From NCBI GenBank assembly GCA_943842505.1, contig CALTDI010000026.1, forward strand, positions 1 to 37,230: a stretch of 37,230 bases of DNA, read 5' to 3'. The first letter of the stretch is position 1; every line of letters begins with the position of its first letter. This document shows, piece after piece, positions 1 to 8,219 of the stretch. The stretch comes from an uncultured Pseudomonadales bacterium. GTDB lineage: Bacteria > Pseudomonadota > Gammaproteobacteria > Pseudomonadales > Pseudohongiellaceae. The position numbers and the translations under genes are program-made. The notes beneath the pieces are model-generated. The model was not told the DNA's origin. It did not search any database and was given only the letters and a program-made list of their open reading frames with translations.

Positions 1-116
1 ACATAAGGCGGCTGCGCAAGGCCCTGTCCTCGGTAGAAAACACCTCGATAGACTATGCAAAGCTGGTACAGACAGTGCGCGGTGCAGGCTACCGCTTCTC
101 AGTCCGTCAATTCTAG
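1..116 (+). CDS. OmpR/PhoB-family response regulator, C-terminal end (partial)
   Basis: Only the last 37 codons are present, read in the third frame from base 3 to the TAG at 114-116. The peptide has the end of the winged-helix DNA-binding domain of OmpR/PhoB regulators: an IRRLRKAL recognition-helix segment, then LVQTVRGAGYRFS, the hairpin wing that ends nearly every member. It would be a two-component transcription factor, with receiver domain and probably kinase lying outside the window. PhoB-like by wording of the wing, but the fragment is too short to assign the signal or regulon. Confidence 0.8.
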   Translation, partial: IRRLRKALSSVENTSIDYAKLVQTVRGAGYRFSVRQF

Positions 117-526
117 TCCTCACAGCAAATATTCCCAAGCCCACCCTCTAGGCTCCAGACTAAGACCCGATTTGACGATATCCCTCTAATGCGTGCAGTT
201 TGAGCCCCTCTTTAGTTGTGCTCCCAAAGTGAGCCCCTTCACGGCTATTTGCAGACACTTCGACGATATTTGCTATTTCTTATGTAAAACCAGATCTAAA
301 ACAGGGCTAAACGACGTGGCGAAGACGGGGGAAACTTCCTACAAGCACCTATTTTCAGGCAATTCTTAGTAATTGATTTGTTAAAGGGCTAGAAAAGGGC
401 AGAAAATGCGCTAGATTTAACAAATTGTTACAGATGTTACTATTTGTTTCGGCCCTACAGGTGTAGGATACGCGCGTCGTAATTCGTATGGCTCGAATTG
501 CATAAATAAAAATAGGGAATCGGGAC
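117..526. other. Intergenic stretch upstream of the TonB receptor
   Basis: About 410 bases without a convincing gene. It is more AT-rich than the flanks and holds a 13-base palindrome at 418-430, short repeated words (tgagcccct near 200 and 231; gacgatat near 174 and 262), and presumably the receptor's promoter. I could not pick a -35/-10 pair with confidence, and saw no tRNA, riboswitch or small RNA signature. Confidence 0.4.
418..430. promoter_or_regulatory. 13-base perfect palindrome, possible operator
   Basis: taacaa-a-ttgtta is a perfect inverted repeat around a single central base, in the intergenic region about 165 bases before the TonB receptor start. A related half-site (ttgttaaa) lies about 40 bases upstream. 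The symmetry and place suit a repressor or activator site controlling the receptor, but AT-rich DNA gives such palindromes by chance, and I recognise no known consensus. Confidence 0.25.
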
Positions 527-595
527 ATGGAACTTAGCTTTAATCGCTTAGGGTCTTGTTCTGGATTTTTAACTTATATAAAGGGGAACATGTAA
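527..595 (+). CDS. Possible 22-codon leader ORF abutting the TonB receptor
   Basis: ATG at 527 opens a 22-residue frame (MELSFNRLGSCSGFLTY then IKGNM) that ends with TAA at 593-595, directly before the ATG of the receptor at 596. An aggga sequence about 10 bases upstream could serve as ribosome binding site, and the receptor's own site (aagggga, 581-587) lies inside this frame. If translated, ribosomes ending here would be placed on the receptor start, giving coupling or attenuation. A frame this short is common by chance, so this is tentative. Confidence 0.2.
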   Translation: MELSFNRLGSCSGFLTYIKGNM

Positions 596-3538
596 ATGTT
601 CAATCTAACCAAGAAGGCATCTGCCTTTAGCATGGCGTTCGCAGCTATTGGCGCAGCGGCATCTATGGGCACGGCTCCTGCTGTGTACGGGCAAGATGAG
701 GCTGTAGAGGAAGTAATCGTGACGGGTTCACGCATTAGAAACCCAAACCTGACCCAATCTAGCCCAGTTGCATCTGTAGACGCCGCAACTATCGAACTGC
801 GTCAAGTCAACGTTGTTGAAGAATTCCTGCGGGAAATCCCGGGTGTGGTTCCTAGCATCGGTGCTTCTGTAAACAATGGTAACGGAGGTTCTACTTTCAT
901 CAACCTACGTGGTCTTGGTAGTAACCGAAACATCACGTTGATGAACGGAACACGTGTTGTACCTGCTGACCTTCAAGGTCGTACTAACCTGGACATCATC
1001 CCAGTCGCTCTTCTTGAGCGTGTTGACGTGCTGACCGGTGGTGCTGGTTCAGCCTACGGTGCAGATGCGATCTCTGGTGTGATCAACTTCCGCACTAAGA
1101 CAGATTTCGAAGGTTTAGACGTTCGAATCCAACAAGGTGATACATCGGAAGGCGGCGGCAAAAGCAACCGCTATGACATCACTCTTGGTGGCAACTTCGA
1201 CGATAGCCGGGGTAATGCGACAATTAGCGTTGGTTACACGGATCGTGAAGTAGTAACTCAAGGCGATAGATCGTTCGGTATTAACAACATTTCTTCAATC
1301 AGTGGCAATGCTGGTGGTTCCTCAACTACGGTACCAACTCGCTTTACTATCCCGGGTGCTGCCGCTGCTGATATAGCCGCAGTTGTTCCTGGTTACACAT
1401 CAGGCTTCTTGCAAGCGTCTCCAGACGGTTCAGAGCTGCAGCCTTTTTATCAGACATTTAACTTCAATCCATACAACCTGTTTCAGTTGCCGCTAGAGCA
1501 GTTCCGAACCTTCGGTACAGCAAACTACCAGCTTACTGATAACATTGAGTGGTTCTCTGAAGTTCTTTACGCTCAGAGCACAAACTCTACAATCATTGCG
1601 CCCTCCGGCAGCTTCGGTTTTTCTGCTCTGACGCCTCTGTCTAATCCGTTCATTCCGCCAACTGTGTTGAACCAAATCTGTGGTTCAGTGGGGATTGATG
1701 CCGCAACTTGTGCAGCAGCGGGGGCAGCGACGAGTCCAACTGATCCAGCTTACCTAGAGCAAAACATCAACTATGCTCGTCGTTTCGTTGAACTTGGTCC
1801 TCGTACAAACGAGCGCCAAACTAGTGTATGGCAGTTCAAGACAGGCGCTCGCGGCGAATTGACTGAGGATGTGTCTTGGGAAGTATTCTACGCCACTGGT
1901 CAATCAGATCTGACTTTCCAGCAAGGTGGTAACGGTACTCGTACACGTCTGACCCAGTCTGTTCGTTCTACTAGCACGACTTCCTGTCTCGATGCCTCTG
2001 GCGGCTGTGTACCTATCAACCTTTGGGGTCCACTTGGCAGCATCACTCCTGAAGTCGGTCAGTTCCTTGACGTAGGTAACGGTGGTAAGACATTTACTGA
2101 GCTTGATCAATTGCAGGCGTTTGTTGATGGTGAGTTACCATTCTCATTGCCTACTACTGACGCGCCAATCTCCGGTGTATTCGGTTACGAATATCGTGAG
2201 TACGTAGGTGGCTTGACCAACGAATTGCTAACGCAGACAGCTGGTGAAGTTCTCGGTAACGGTGCAGCAGCACCTAACCGTTTCGGTACCTACGATGTTA
2301 ACGAATTCTTCTTCGAAGCAAACGTGCCTGTATTACAGGGCGCAGAACTCGCTGAAGAATTGACTTTACAGCTTGGCTATCGTACGTCTGACTACTCCAC
2401 TACTGGCGTAGAAGATACTTGGAAGATCGGCGGTACTTGGTCTCCGATCTCTAGCCTGCAATTCCGTGGTAATTTTCAGAAAGTGACTCGTGCACCAAAC
2501 ATCAGCGAATTGTTTAATCCGCAGGTGACTGGTCTTGGTAACTTCTCTGTTGATCCATGTGCTGGCGGCGCGCCTAATGGCAACGCTGATCTGCTTGCGG
2601 TCTGTTTGGCACAGGGTGCACCAGCTACTACTATCGGCGGCATCGTAGTTGACCCAGCGGGTCAGGTTAACCAGACTTCAGGTGGTAACTTAAACCTGGC
2701 GGCTGAGAAAGCGGAAACTTACACTATCGGTGCAGTTTTCCAGCCAGAAGCGTTCCCTGGTCTGGCCATAACAGTGGATTACTACAACATCAAAGTTGAA
2801 GATGCGATAAGTAGTCCAACTCCTGATGATGTGTTCTCTGCCTGCTTCGGCCCTGGCTTTGATACAGGTACTTACACAATTACAGGTGCATCAGCTGCTT
2901 CAGCAGCGTGTACCGGTATTCGTCGTAACCCTGAGACAGGTAACCTGTTCGGTAACGTAGCGACTACATTCGGTCTGCCTACGGTTCTAACTAACCAGGG
3001 TACACTTGAGACTTCAGGTATTGATGTGACGGCTAACTACGTCTTCGATCTTGGTAATATTGGATCGCTGGCCTACAACGGTAGCCTTAACATGACTGAC
3101 GAGTCGTTGTTCCAAGCTAGCCCGAATGGCATAAACCGAGAATGTACTGGTTACTACAGCACAAACTGTGCGTCTGTACAGCCAGAATACATGGCTACTC
3201 AGCGCTTCACGCTTCAGACTAATGTCTTCGATCGCAACATTGACGTGTCAATGTTATGGAGATACCTGTCTGAGATGGAAGCCGAGCCAATTGTTGCTAG
3301 TAGCTTCCAGCCTCAGTTCACTGAAATGGATGCGGCTAACTACTTTGACATCACTGTTCGCGGTGACATCACTGAAGAGCTTGAGTTCACACTGGGCATA
3401 TTGAATGCCGCTGATCGTGAGCCAGACTTCGTAGGTTCAAACATTGGTGCTACTGCCTACAATACTGGTAACGTGTATCCATCTACCTACGATCCATTGG
3501 GTCGTCGTTACTCCCTAACCTTGCGTTACAGCTTGTAA
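596..3538 (+). CDS. TonB-dependent outer membrane receptor
   Basis: 980-residue outer membrane transporter that would take up a large or scarce substrate using TonB energy. A signal peptide (about 1-32, cut near VYG-QDE) is followed by a TonB box region EEVIVTGSRIR (38-48). Then comes the plug domain (about 55-175) with the typical INLRGLG, LMNGTRVV and ERVDVLTGGAGSAYGADAISGVINF blocks, and a 22-strand barrel ending RRYSLTLRYSL. The start is supported by aagggga 8 bases upstream. Codons are strongly biased (GGT, CGT, AAC, TTC) compared with neighbours, as in highly expressed genes. The substrate is not readable from sequence: this Oar/iron-complex-like subgroup includes carbohydrate, peptide and siderophore receptors. 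No substrate-specific enzyme sits beside it. Confidence 0.93.
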   Translation: MFNLTKKASAFSMAFAAIGAAASMGTAPAVYGQDEAVEEVIVTGSRIRNPNLTQSSPVASVDAATIELRQVNVVEEFLREIPGVVPSIGASVNNGNGGSTFINLRGLGSNRNITLMNGTRVVPADLQGRTNLDIIPVALLERVDVLTGGAGSAYGADAISGVINFRTKTDFEGLDVRIQQGDTSEGGGKSNRYDITLGGNFDDSRGNATISVGYTDREVVTQGDRSFGINNISSISGNAGGSSTTVPTRFTIPGAAAADIAAVVPGYTSGFLQASPDGSELQPFYQTFNFNPYNLFQLPLEQFRTFGTANYQLTDNIEWFSEVLYAQSTNSTIIAPSGSFGFSALTPLSNPFIPPTVLNQICGSVGIDAATCAAAGAATSPTDPAYLEQNINYARRFVELGPRTNERQTSVWQFKTGARGELTEDVSWEVFYATGQSDLTFQQGGNGTRTRLTQSVRSTSTTSCLDASGGCVPINLWGPLGSITPEVGQFLDVGNGGKTFTELDQLQAFVDGELPFSLPTTDAPISGVFGYEYREYVGGLTNELLTQTAGEVLGNGAAAPNRFGTYDVNEFFFEANVPVLQGAELAEELTLQLGYRTSDYSTTGVEDTWKIGGTWSPISSLQFRGNFQKVTRAPNISELFNPQVTGLGNFSVDPCAGGAPNGNADLLAVCLAQGAPATTIGGIVVDPAGQVNQTSGGNLNLAAEKAETYTIGAVFQPEAFPGLAITVDYYNIKVEDAISSPTPDDVFSACFGPGFDTGTYTITGASAASAACTGIRRNPETGNLFGNVATTFGLPTVLTNQGTLETSGIDVTANYVFDLGNIGSLAYNGSLNMTDESLFQASPNGINRECTGYYSTNCASVQPEYMATQRFTLQTNVFDRNIDVSMLWRYLSEMEAEPIVASSFQPQFTEMDAANYFDITVRGDITEELEFTLGILNAADREPDFVGSNIGATAYNTGNVYPSTYDPLGRRYSLTLRYSL

Positions 3539-3571
3539 AGGGATCTAGCTGGACTTAGTCCAGCTTGAGAC

Positions 3572-3605
3572 AAAAAAAGGCGAACTTCGGTTCGCCTTTT
3601 TTTTT
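3572..3605. terminator. Rho-independent terminator, probably bidirectional
   Basis: Stem aaaaaaaggcgaac / gttcgcctttttttt closed by a UUCG tetraloop (3586-3589), followed by an unbroken T run, 34 bases after the receptor stop. The A run on the left makes it work for the minus-strand gene at 3778-4602 as well. A second, smaller hairpin (agctggac-tta-gtccagct, 3547-3565) sits between the stop codon and this stem. Confidence 0.92.
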
Positions 3606-3641
3606 GTCTGTATCTCGTCCTGCAATAGGCTGTCAGACTTT

Positions 3642-3700
3642 AGACCTATAGATGAGACCTATAGATGAGACCTATAGATGAGACCTATAGATGAGACCTA
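3642..3700. repeat. 13-bp tandem repeat, about 4.5 copies
   Basis: The unit agacctatagatg is repeated four times without a mismatch (3642-3654, 3655-3667, 3668-3680, 3681-3693) and followed by a partial copy agaccta (3694-3700). It lies between two convergent genes, beyond the terminator. Perfect identity suggests recent slippage; no coding or binding function is visible. Confidence 0.93.
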
Positions 3701-3777
3701 CTAAATCTACCCGCAGCAAACGAAAGCAGCGGGATTACCCACTTGCTTCTTTAGCCTACCTAGTCGATAAAGAGAGC

Positions 3778-4602
3778 TTAGGTCATGCCGAGTAATTTTC
3801 TTGCCGCATCCGCTGACGCGATTTTTCTGTTGAGACTTGCTGCGCAATCGCTTACCACGGTGACTAGCGCCGCGTTGTCTTCTGCAATCGTGCCGCCGGC
3901 CAACAGCAGATTGTTCTCGAAGCCGACTCGACAGTGACCACCTTGCTGAATGGCCTCTAGCATGCAGTCGGCCTCACTAGCGCCGAACGCACAGAGTGAC
4001 CAGAAGTCAACGTCTCCAAGTGCCGAGAGAAGAGGGGCAAGATCTGCCACATCTGATTGCTGGTTCTGCGCATAACGGCCTAACACTAATAATACGGAAA
4101 GTTTGTCATCGGGAACAATGCCTCGCTCCAACAGCTTGGAAAAATGCTGAATGTCTTCCCTGGAGTAGAGAATATACTGAGGCTGGATTTTCTCTCTTTG
4201 CAAGAAGGTAAAGAATTCGGCAGCACCGGCTGCGTCGATGCCGGGCGGGCAGAGCTCTCGAATGGCGAGCGATACCGCTTCGGGACGCACCTCGATAACC
4301 GCTCGCATCTGCTCCTCTCTCGTATAGCTGCCCACCGCTTCCGTCGTGATCTGAATGATTATCTCCTCACCGACCTCGCGGCGGATAGCTGCTATCGCCT
4401 CACGATAACGAGTGGCATCCAGGCTATGGCGATTGTCAGCATCACGAACATGCAGGTGCAGCATGCAGGCACCCGCCTCAACACAGGCGGCGGCAGTATG
4501 TGCTATCTCCCTCGGGGTGATGGGCAGGCGAGGGTGATCGCTTTTCTGCTTTCTCGCGCCATTCGGCGCGACGGCTATCATTAGCGGATGGTTGCTGGGC
4601 AT
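3778..4602 (-). CDS. Beta-keto acid cleavage enzyme (BKACE, DUF849 family)
   Basis: 274-residue cytoplasmic enzyme of the 3-keto-5-aminohexanoate cleavage (Kce) family. These TIM-barrel, zinc-dependent enzymes condense a beta-keto acid with acetyl-CoA to give acetoacetate and a new CoA ester. Zinc ligands are in place: HLH at 49-51 (in LHLHVRD) and Glu229 (VGFEN), matching His46, His48 and Glu230 of Kce. The N-terminal motif IAVAPNGA is typical. Length is slightly short for the family (about 270-310). The substrate differs widely between members and cannot be told here. No lysine-fermentation or carnitine genes are adjacent, so a role in catabolism of an unspecified keto acid is inferred. It reads towards the receptor's terminator. 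Confidence 0.88.
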   Translation of the reverse strand: MPSNHPLMIAVAPNGARKQKSDHPRLPITPREIAHTAAACVEAGACMLHLHVRDADNRHSLDATRYREAIAAIRREVGEEIIIQITTEAVGSYTREEQMRAVIEVRPEAVSLAIRELCPPGIDAAGAAEFFTFLQREKIQPQYILYSREDIQHFSKLLERGIVPDDKLSVLLVLGRYAQNQQSDVADLAPLLSALGDVDFWSLCAFGASEADCMLEAIQQGGHCRVGFENNLLLAGGTIAEDNAALVTVVSDCAASLNRKIASADAARKLLGMT

Positions 4603-4766
4603 GAAGGATTCCTGATTATCTGGTGCCGGTCTTTTAGAATAGTCGCAGAGCAGGCAAGCTTCTACAAGATGGGCATCTCATGTAGGCTATGCCACATAGA
4701 ATGTATGAAACTTGGCTGAGCTCGGCCTTGTAACAATAGGTCTTCTTATTCAGTTCAGGAGAGACC

Positions 4767-5459
4767 ATGAAACTGCGCAGTTACCTGACAAATTTATCAC
4801 TCATCGTTGCTTTCGCGGCATCGGCTATGTCCCATGCCGCCGCAGAGCAAGCTTGGGAATTGAAGCGTGACCGAGATGGCATTCAGGTACATACGCGCCC
4901 GGTTCCGGGCTCGCCCTATGACGCCGTGCGCACTACCACCAAGCTAGATTCTGTGCGCCTGTCTGCGCTGGTTGCCTTGATTGAGGATGCCGAGGCCTGT
5001 CCCGACTGGGCCGACCGCTGTGCCGAGTCCTATCTGCTCGAGCGGTTAAGCGACACCGAATCTCTGGTCTACACGCACAACGACATGCCCTTTCCGGTGA
5101 AGGATAGAGACGTGCTGGCACACGTGACCTGGACGCAGGATGCCCAGACTCTGGCAGTTGCTATGAACAGTGTCGCCACAGTGGATAGGATGGACGAGGT
5201 ATCCGGTCGCCTGCGCTTGAAGAAGGCTATGGCGAGTTGGCATTTCATACCGCTGGCAGATGGATCGGTGTCGATAAGTAACGAGGCCCACATCGATCCC
5301 GGTTCGGCACTACCGGGTTGGCTAACAAATAGGTTGCTGATAGAGGCGCCATTCGAAACAATGAGGGCCTTCGTTGCCGAGGTAAGAAATCCAAAGTACC
5401 AAGATGCGCAACTGAGCTTCGTGCAGGAGCCGGCTCAGTTAATGAATTCAGCCGAATAG
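4767..5459 (+). CDS. START-domain lipid-binding protein, exported
   Basis: 230 residues. A Sec signal peptide (about 1-26, cut near AAA-EQ) is followed by a single START/Bet v1-like domain (about 30-210). Recognisable segments are WELKRDRDGIQVHTR, the central PFPVKDRDVL and the C-terminal helix PGWLTNRLLIEAPFETM. Bacterial START proteins of this type are thought to bind lipids or hydrophobic ligands, and this one would act in the periplasm. A good ribosome site (aggaga) is 6 bases before the ATG. It ends 15 bases before the nitrile hydratase alpha gene, so the two may be cotranscribed, though START proteins are also common on their own in gammaproteobacteria and no functional link to nitrile hydration is established. 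Confidence 0.85.
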   Translation: MKLRSYLTNLSLIVAFAASAMSHAAAEQAWELKRDRDGIQVHTRPVPGSPYDAVRTTTKLDSVRLSALVALIEDAEACPDWADRCAESYLLERLSDTESLVYTHNDMPFPVKDRDVLAHVTWTQDAQTLAVAMNSVATVDRMDEVSGRLRLKKAMASWHFIPLADGSVSISNEAHIDPGSALPGWLTNRLLIEAPFETMRAFVAEVRNPKYQDAQLSFVQEPAQLMNSAE

Positions 5460-5474
5460 AAAGGAGAGCGTAGC

Positions 5475-6116
5475 GTGCCCCACGACCATCATCACGACGA
5501 TCATGACCACACGGAGCCACCCTCGGATCTCGAACTACGAGTAAAGGCTCTCGAAAGCCTGCTGGTGGAGAAGGGGCTGGTGAATCCAGAGACCCTCAAC
5601 ACTATCATCGAAACTTATGAGCATAAGGTAGGGCCTCGTAACGGAGCCCATGTGATCGCGAAGGCCTGGACCGACCCCGAGTTCAAACAGGCCCTTATGA
5701 CGGATGCAACAGAGGCTGTTGCCAGCCTGGGTTATTGCGGGCGTCAGGGCGAACACTTAAAGGTGGTCGAGAATACCGATGACACGCACAACCTCGTGGT
5801 ATGCACACTCTGTTCCTGTTATCCGTGGACCGTGTTGGGCCTGCCGCCGGCTTGGTATAAGTCGGCCCCCTACAGGTCACGAGCGGTAAGCGCGCCCCGA
5901 GAGGTGCTCAGCGAATTCGGTACCAATCTGGATGAGGATAAGAAGATAAGGGTCTGGGATTCTACATCCGAGATGCGTTATCTGGTATTGCCCCAGCGCC
6001 CGCCCGGAACCGAGGGTTGGAGCGAATCCGATTTGCAGGCTCTGGTCAGTCGCAACTCGATGATAGGCGTAGAGTTAGCGCGAGCTCCCGAGCCAGCCGA
6101 TGAGGCGTCACAGTGA
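5475..6116 (+). CDS. nthA: Nitrile hydratase, alpha subunit (cobalt type)
   Basis: 213 residues. Metal-binding subunit of nitrile hydratase, which hydrates nitriles to amides in the cytoplasm. The claw motif [10 protein letters not shown] places Cys110, Cys113, Ser114 and Cys115 as ligands; two of the cysteines are normally oxidised to sulfinic and sulfenic acid. Thr after the first Cys and Tyr after the last mark the cobalt rather than the iron class (iron: VCSLCSCT). Family blocks [24 protein letters not shown] and [13 protein letters not shown] are intact. The N-terminus is histidine/aspartate-rich ([10 protein letters not shown]), perhaps helping metal capture. Starts at GTG 5475 with aaggag 8 bases upstream. 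It overlaps the beta subunit gene by 4 bases (GTGA). Confidence 0.96.
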   Translation: MPHDHHHDDHDHTEPPSDLELRVKALESLLVEKGLVNPETLNTIIETYEHKVGPRNGAHVIAKAWTDPEFKQALMTDATEAVASLGYCGRQGEHLKVVENTDDTHNLVVCTLCSCYPWTVLGLPPAWYKSAPYRSRAVSAPREVLSEFGTNLDEDKKIRVWDSTSEMRYLVLPQRPPGTEGWSESDLQALVSRNSMIGVELARAPEPADEASQ

Positions 6117-6778
6117 AGGGCGGTCATGACTTGGGTGGGCAGTCGGGCATGGGACCGATAAACCCGGAACCCGAATCCCAGGAGCCGGTTTTTCACGCCG
6201 ACTGGGAGCGACGTGTGTTTGCCCTGACTCTCGCTACTGGCATGCTGGGTAAATGGAATATCGATGAATCGCGCCATGCGCGGGAACGGCAAGACCCGCT
6301 TACTTATATCGAAAACTCCTATTACGAGAATTGGTTAGAGGGGCTGGAGACGTTATTGTTGGACAAGGGCCTGCTTGAATCTGATGAGCTGGCAGGCAAA
6401 GCCATAACTCCTGACACCGGCTTGTCAGTAAAGGTGCCGGACCCGGAGCTTGCAAGCAAGATACTCGCTTCCGTTGCGTCCAGCGAGCGGGAGGCGCACA
6501 GCGAGGCCCTGTTTAGAGTGGGTGACCGGGTAGTGGTCAGAGCAAGCGAGGGAACAGGTCACACCCGAGCGCCGCGCTATGTGCAGGGCGTGAGCGGCAT
6601 AGTCTCTGCAGTCGTCGGATGTCATAGCTTCCCGGACAGCAATGCAACTGGAGTACATGAAGGTGCGACCCTCTACAGGGTAAGCTTCCAGGGTGAGGAT
6701 CTTTGGGGGCAAACTGGCGCGAACAGTGAAGTGCTGGTCGACCTGTGGGAGCCCTATCTAAACGCGGGGGAAAGCTGA
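6113..6778 (+). CDS. nthB: Nitrile hydratase, beta subunit
   Basis: 221 residues, the partner of the alpha subunit. It starts with the near-invariant MKGGHDLGG block (family: MNGIHDLGG), followed by a helical N-terminal domain (about 25-95, with [13 protein letters not shown]). The SH3-like C-terminal barrel begins around [10 protein letters not shown] (134-143) and continues through [15 protein letters not shown]. It starts at GTG 6113, overlapping the alpha stop, and ends at TGA 6776-6778, whose last base opens the accessory gene. This ordering alpha-beta-accessory is usual for cobalt-type enzymes. No amidase or cobalt transporter is present in the window, so further use of the amide would need genes elsewhere. 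Confidence 0.95.
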   Translation: MKGGHDLGGQSGMGPINPEPESQEPVFHADWERRVFALTLATGMLGKWNIDESRHARERQDPLTYIENSYYENWLEGLETLLLDKGLLESDELAGKAITPDTGLSVKVPDPELASKILASVASSEREAHSEALFRVGDRVVVRASEGTGHTRAPRYVQGVSGIVSAVVGCHSFPDSNATGVHEGATLYRVSFQGEDLWGQTGANSEVLVDLWEPYLNAGES

Positions 6779-7125
6779 TGCAGAGGTTTGAACATCAACC
6801 GCAGGACGACGAGGGTCCGGTCTTTAATGCGCCCTGGGAGGCACAGGCCTTCGCTCTGGTGCTAGCCTTGCACGAGAGGGGTCTGTTCAGTTGGCAAGAA
6901 TGGGCAGGCGCCCTGAGTGCCGAGATAGCTGCCGCGCAGGCAGCCGGTGATCCCGATCTGGGCAATACCTACTACCATCATTGGTTGGCGGCGTTAGAGA
7001 CAATCTCCCGTCAGAAGAATCTTTCTAACACCGACGAGTTAGCTCACAGGAAGTCTCAGTGGCATGCGGCCTACCTCAATACACCCCATGGCAAGCCGAT
7101 AGAGTTGTCGGCAGGGGATTCCTAG
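6778..7125 (+). CDS. Nitrile hydratase accessory/activator protein
   Basis: 115 residues. Homologous to the N-terminal half of the beta subunit (compare EGPVFNAPWEAQAFALVLAL and YYHHWLAALETI here with [18 protein letters not shown] and [12 protein letters not shown] in the subunit). It lacks the SH3-like barrel. Proteins of this kind (P14K, NthE) escort the alpha subunit and mediate cobalt insertion by subunit exchange, giving active alpha-beta enzyme. I chose ATG 6778 (TGATG overlap with nthB, with gggggaaag upstream). An in-frame upstream start at 6745 would only add residues from inside nthB. The gene ends the operon; about 57 bases follow before the next gene. Confidence 0.9.
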   Translation: MQRFEHQPQDDEGPVFNAPWEAQAFALVLALHERGLFSWQEWAGALSAEIAAAQAAGDPDLGNTYYHHWLAALETISRQKNLSNTDELAHRKSQWHAAYLNTPHGKPIELSAGDS

Positions 7126-7182
7126 CAAGTTCAATTTAGATTACATCGACTTACAATTATTACGATTGAAGAGCGACTTAGG

Positions 7183-8184
7183 GTGAGTGCTACAATGGCC
7201 GCCTATTCGAAGAGTGTGCACATGTCATTTTTTCAAGCCTTAAAGAACCTATTCAAACCTGCTCAAATTGCTACTGCCGATGCCGGCCTGGAAACTGCGG
7301 GCAAGCATTGGGGTGAGCGTGCAAGAGAGCAAGTTGCATTGAACAAGCCCAACTCCTGGGCGGAATGCCCGGTCGTCAATCAAGAGTACATCTGTCCATT
7401 GATATCCGGCACAGATCATGTGGGCTGGCTGGAATATGTAGCAAAAAAATACTATACCACTGCGGTGCCCATAGCGCTGAGCCTGGGCTGTGGCGGCGGT
7501 GGTCTGGAGCGTCATGGCCTGCAGTTAGAAATAGCCCAGCGCTTCGATGCTTATGACGTCTCCAATGACGCCCTGGAAATTGCGAGGGAAGAGGCGCGCA
7601 AGAGTGGCCAGCTCGATTCGATCAACTACGCAGTCGCTAATCTTAATAAGCTGGAGTTTGCTGAGGATTCCTATGACGCGGTGTTCGCCTCTCAATCGGT
7701 GCATCATATCGAGGCGCTCGAGCACTATATGCAGCAGGTAAGTCGCTGTCTCAAACCAGGTGGCTATTTCATCATCAACGAATTTGTAGGTCCCAATCAG
7801 TTTCAGTGGACCGATGTTCAGCTGGAACACTGCGGGCGCCTGTTGGCTGAGATTCCCGAGGCCCTTAGACAGACTATTCGCGAGCCTGGCGTCAAACACA
7901 GTGTAGAGCGACCGACCTTAGAATTCATGAATGGCTACGACCCCACCGAAGCGATTCGCTCTGCCGACATCATTCCCGAGTTGGAGAAGCAATTCGAGAT
8001 CGTGGAGAGAAGAGACTTCGGTGGCACGCTTCTTCATCTCGTGTTGGATAATATCGCGGGAAATCTTTCCGACTCGGAAGAAGGCAAGACGATTCTGCGT
8101 AATCTGTTTGCCGAAGAACAGCGGCTAATCAAAGAAGGTGTGATCGAAAGCGATTTCACCCTGTTGGTAGCGCGTAAGAAGTAA
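7183..8184 (+). CDS. Class I SAM-dependent methyltransferase
   Basis: 333 residues, cytoplasmic. Motif I is LSLGCGGGGLERHG (about residues 101-114), followed by an acidic residue at the end of strand 2 (FDAYDVS), then YAVANLNKL and motif IV DAVFASQSVHHIE, and the post-motif LKPGGYFIINEF. This is a Methyltransf_11/25-type Rossmann domain with an extra C-terminal helical part of about 130 residues. The substrate is unknown. Start is uncertain: GTG 7183 is the longest, ATG 7195 (agggtgag upstream) and ATG 7222 are also in frame, and nothing conserved lies before residue 14. It follows the nitrile hydratase genes on the same strand but has its own AT-rich leader, so cotranscription is doubtful. 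Confidence 0.87.
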   Translation: MSATMAAYSKSVHMSFFQALKNLFKPAQIATADAGLETAGKHWGERAREQVALNKPNSWAECPVVNQEYICPLISGTDHVGWLEYVAKKYYTTAVPIALSLGCGGGGLERHGLQLEIAQRFDAYDVSNDALEIAREEARKSGQLDSINYAVANLNKLEFAEDSYDAVFASQSVHHIEALEHYMQQVSRCLKPGGYFIINEFVGPNQFQWTDVQLEHCGRLLAEIPEALRQTIREPGVKHSVERPTLEFMNGYDPTEAIRSADIIPELEKQFEIVERRDFGGTLLHLVLDNIAGNLSDSEEGKTILRNLFAEEQRLIKEGVIESDFTLLVARKK

Positions 8185-8219
8185 TACTGCAGCGCCATAG
8201 TTTCGAGGCACAGATTCGA

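Noticed and set aside
4144..4584. 146-codon frame antisense to the BKACE gene
   Set aside because: It mirrors the strong minus-strand enzyme, has no domain and no ribosome site.
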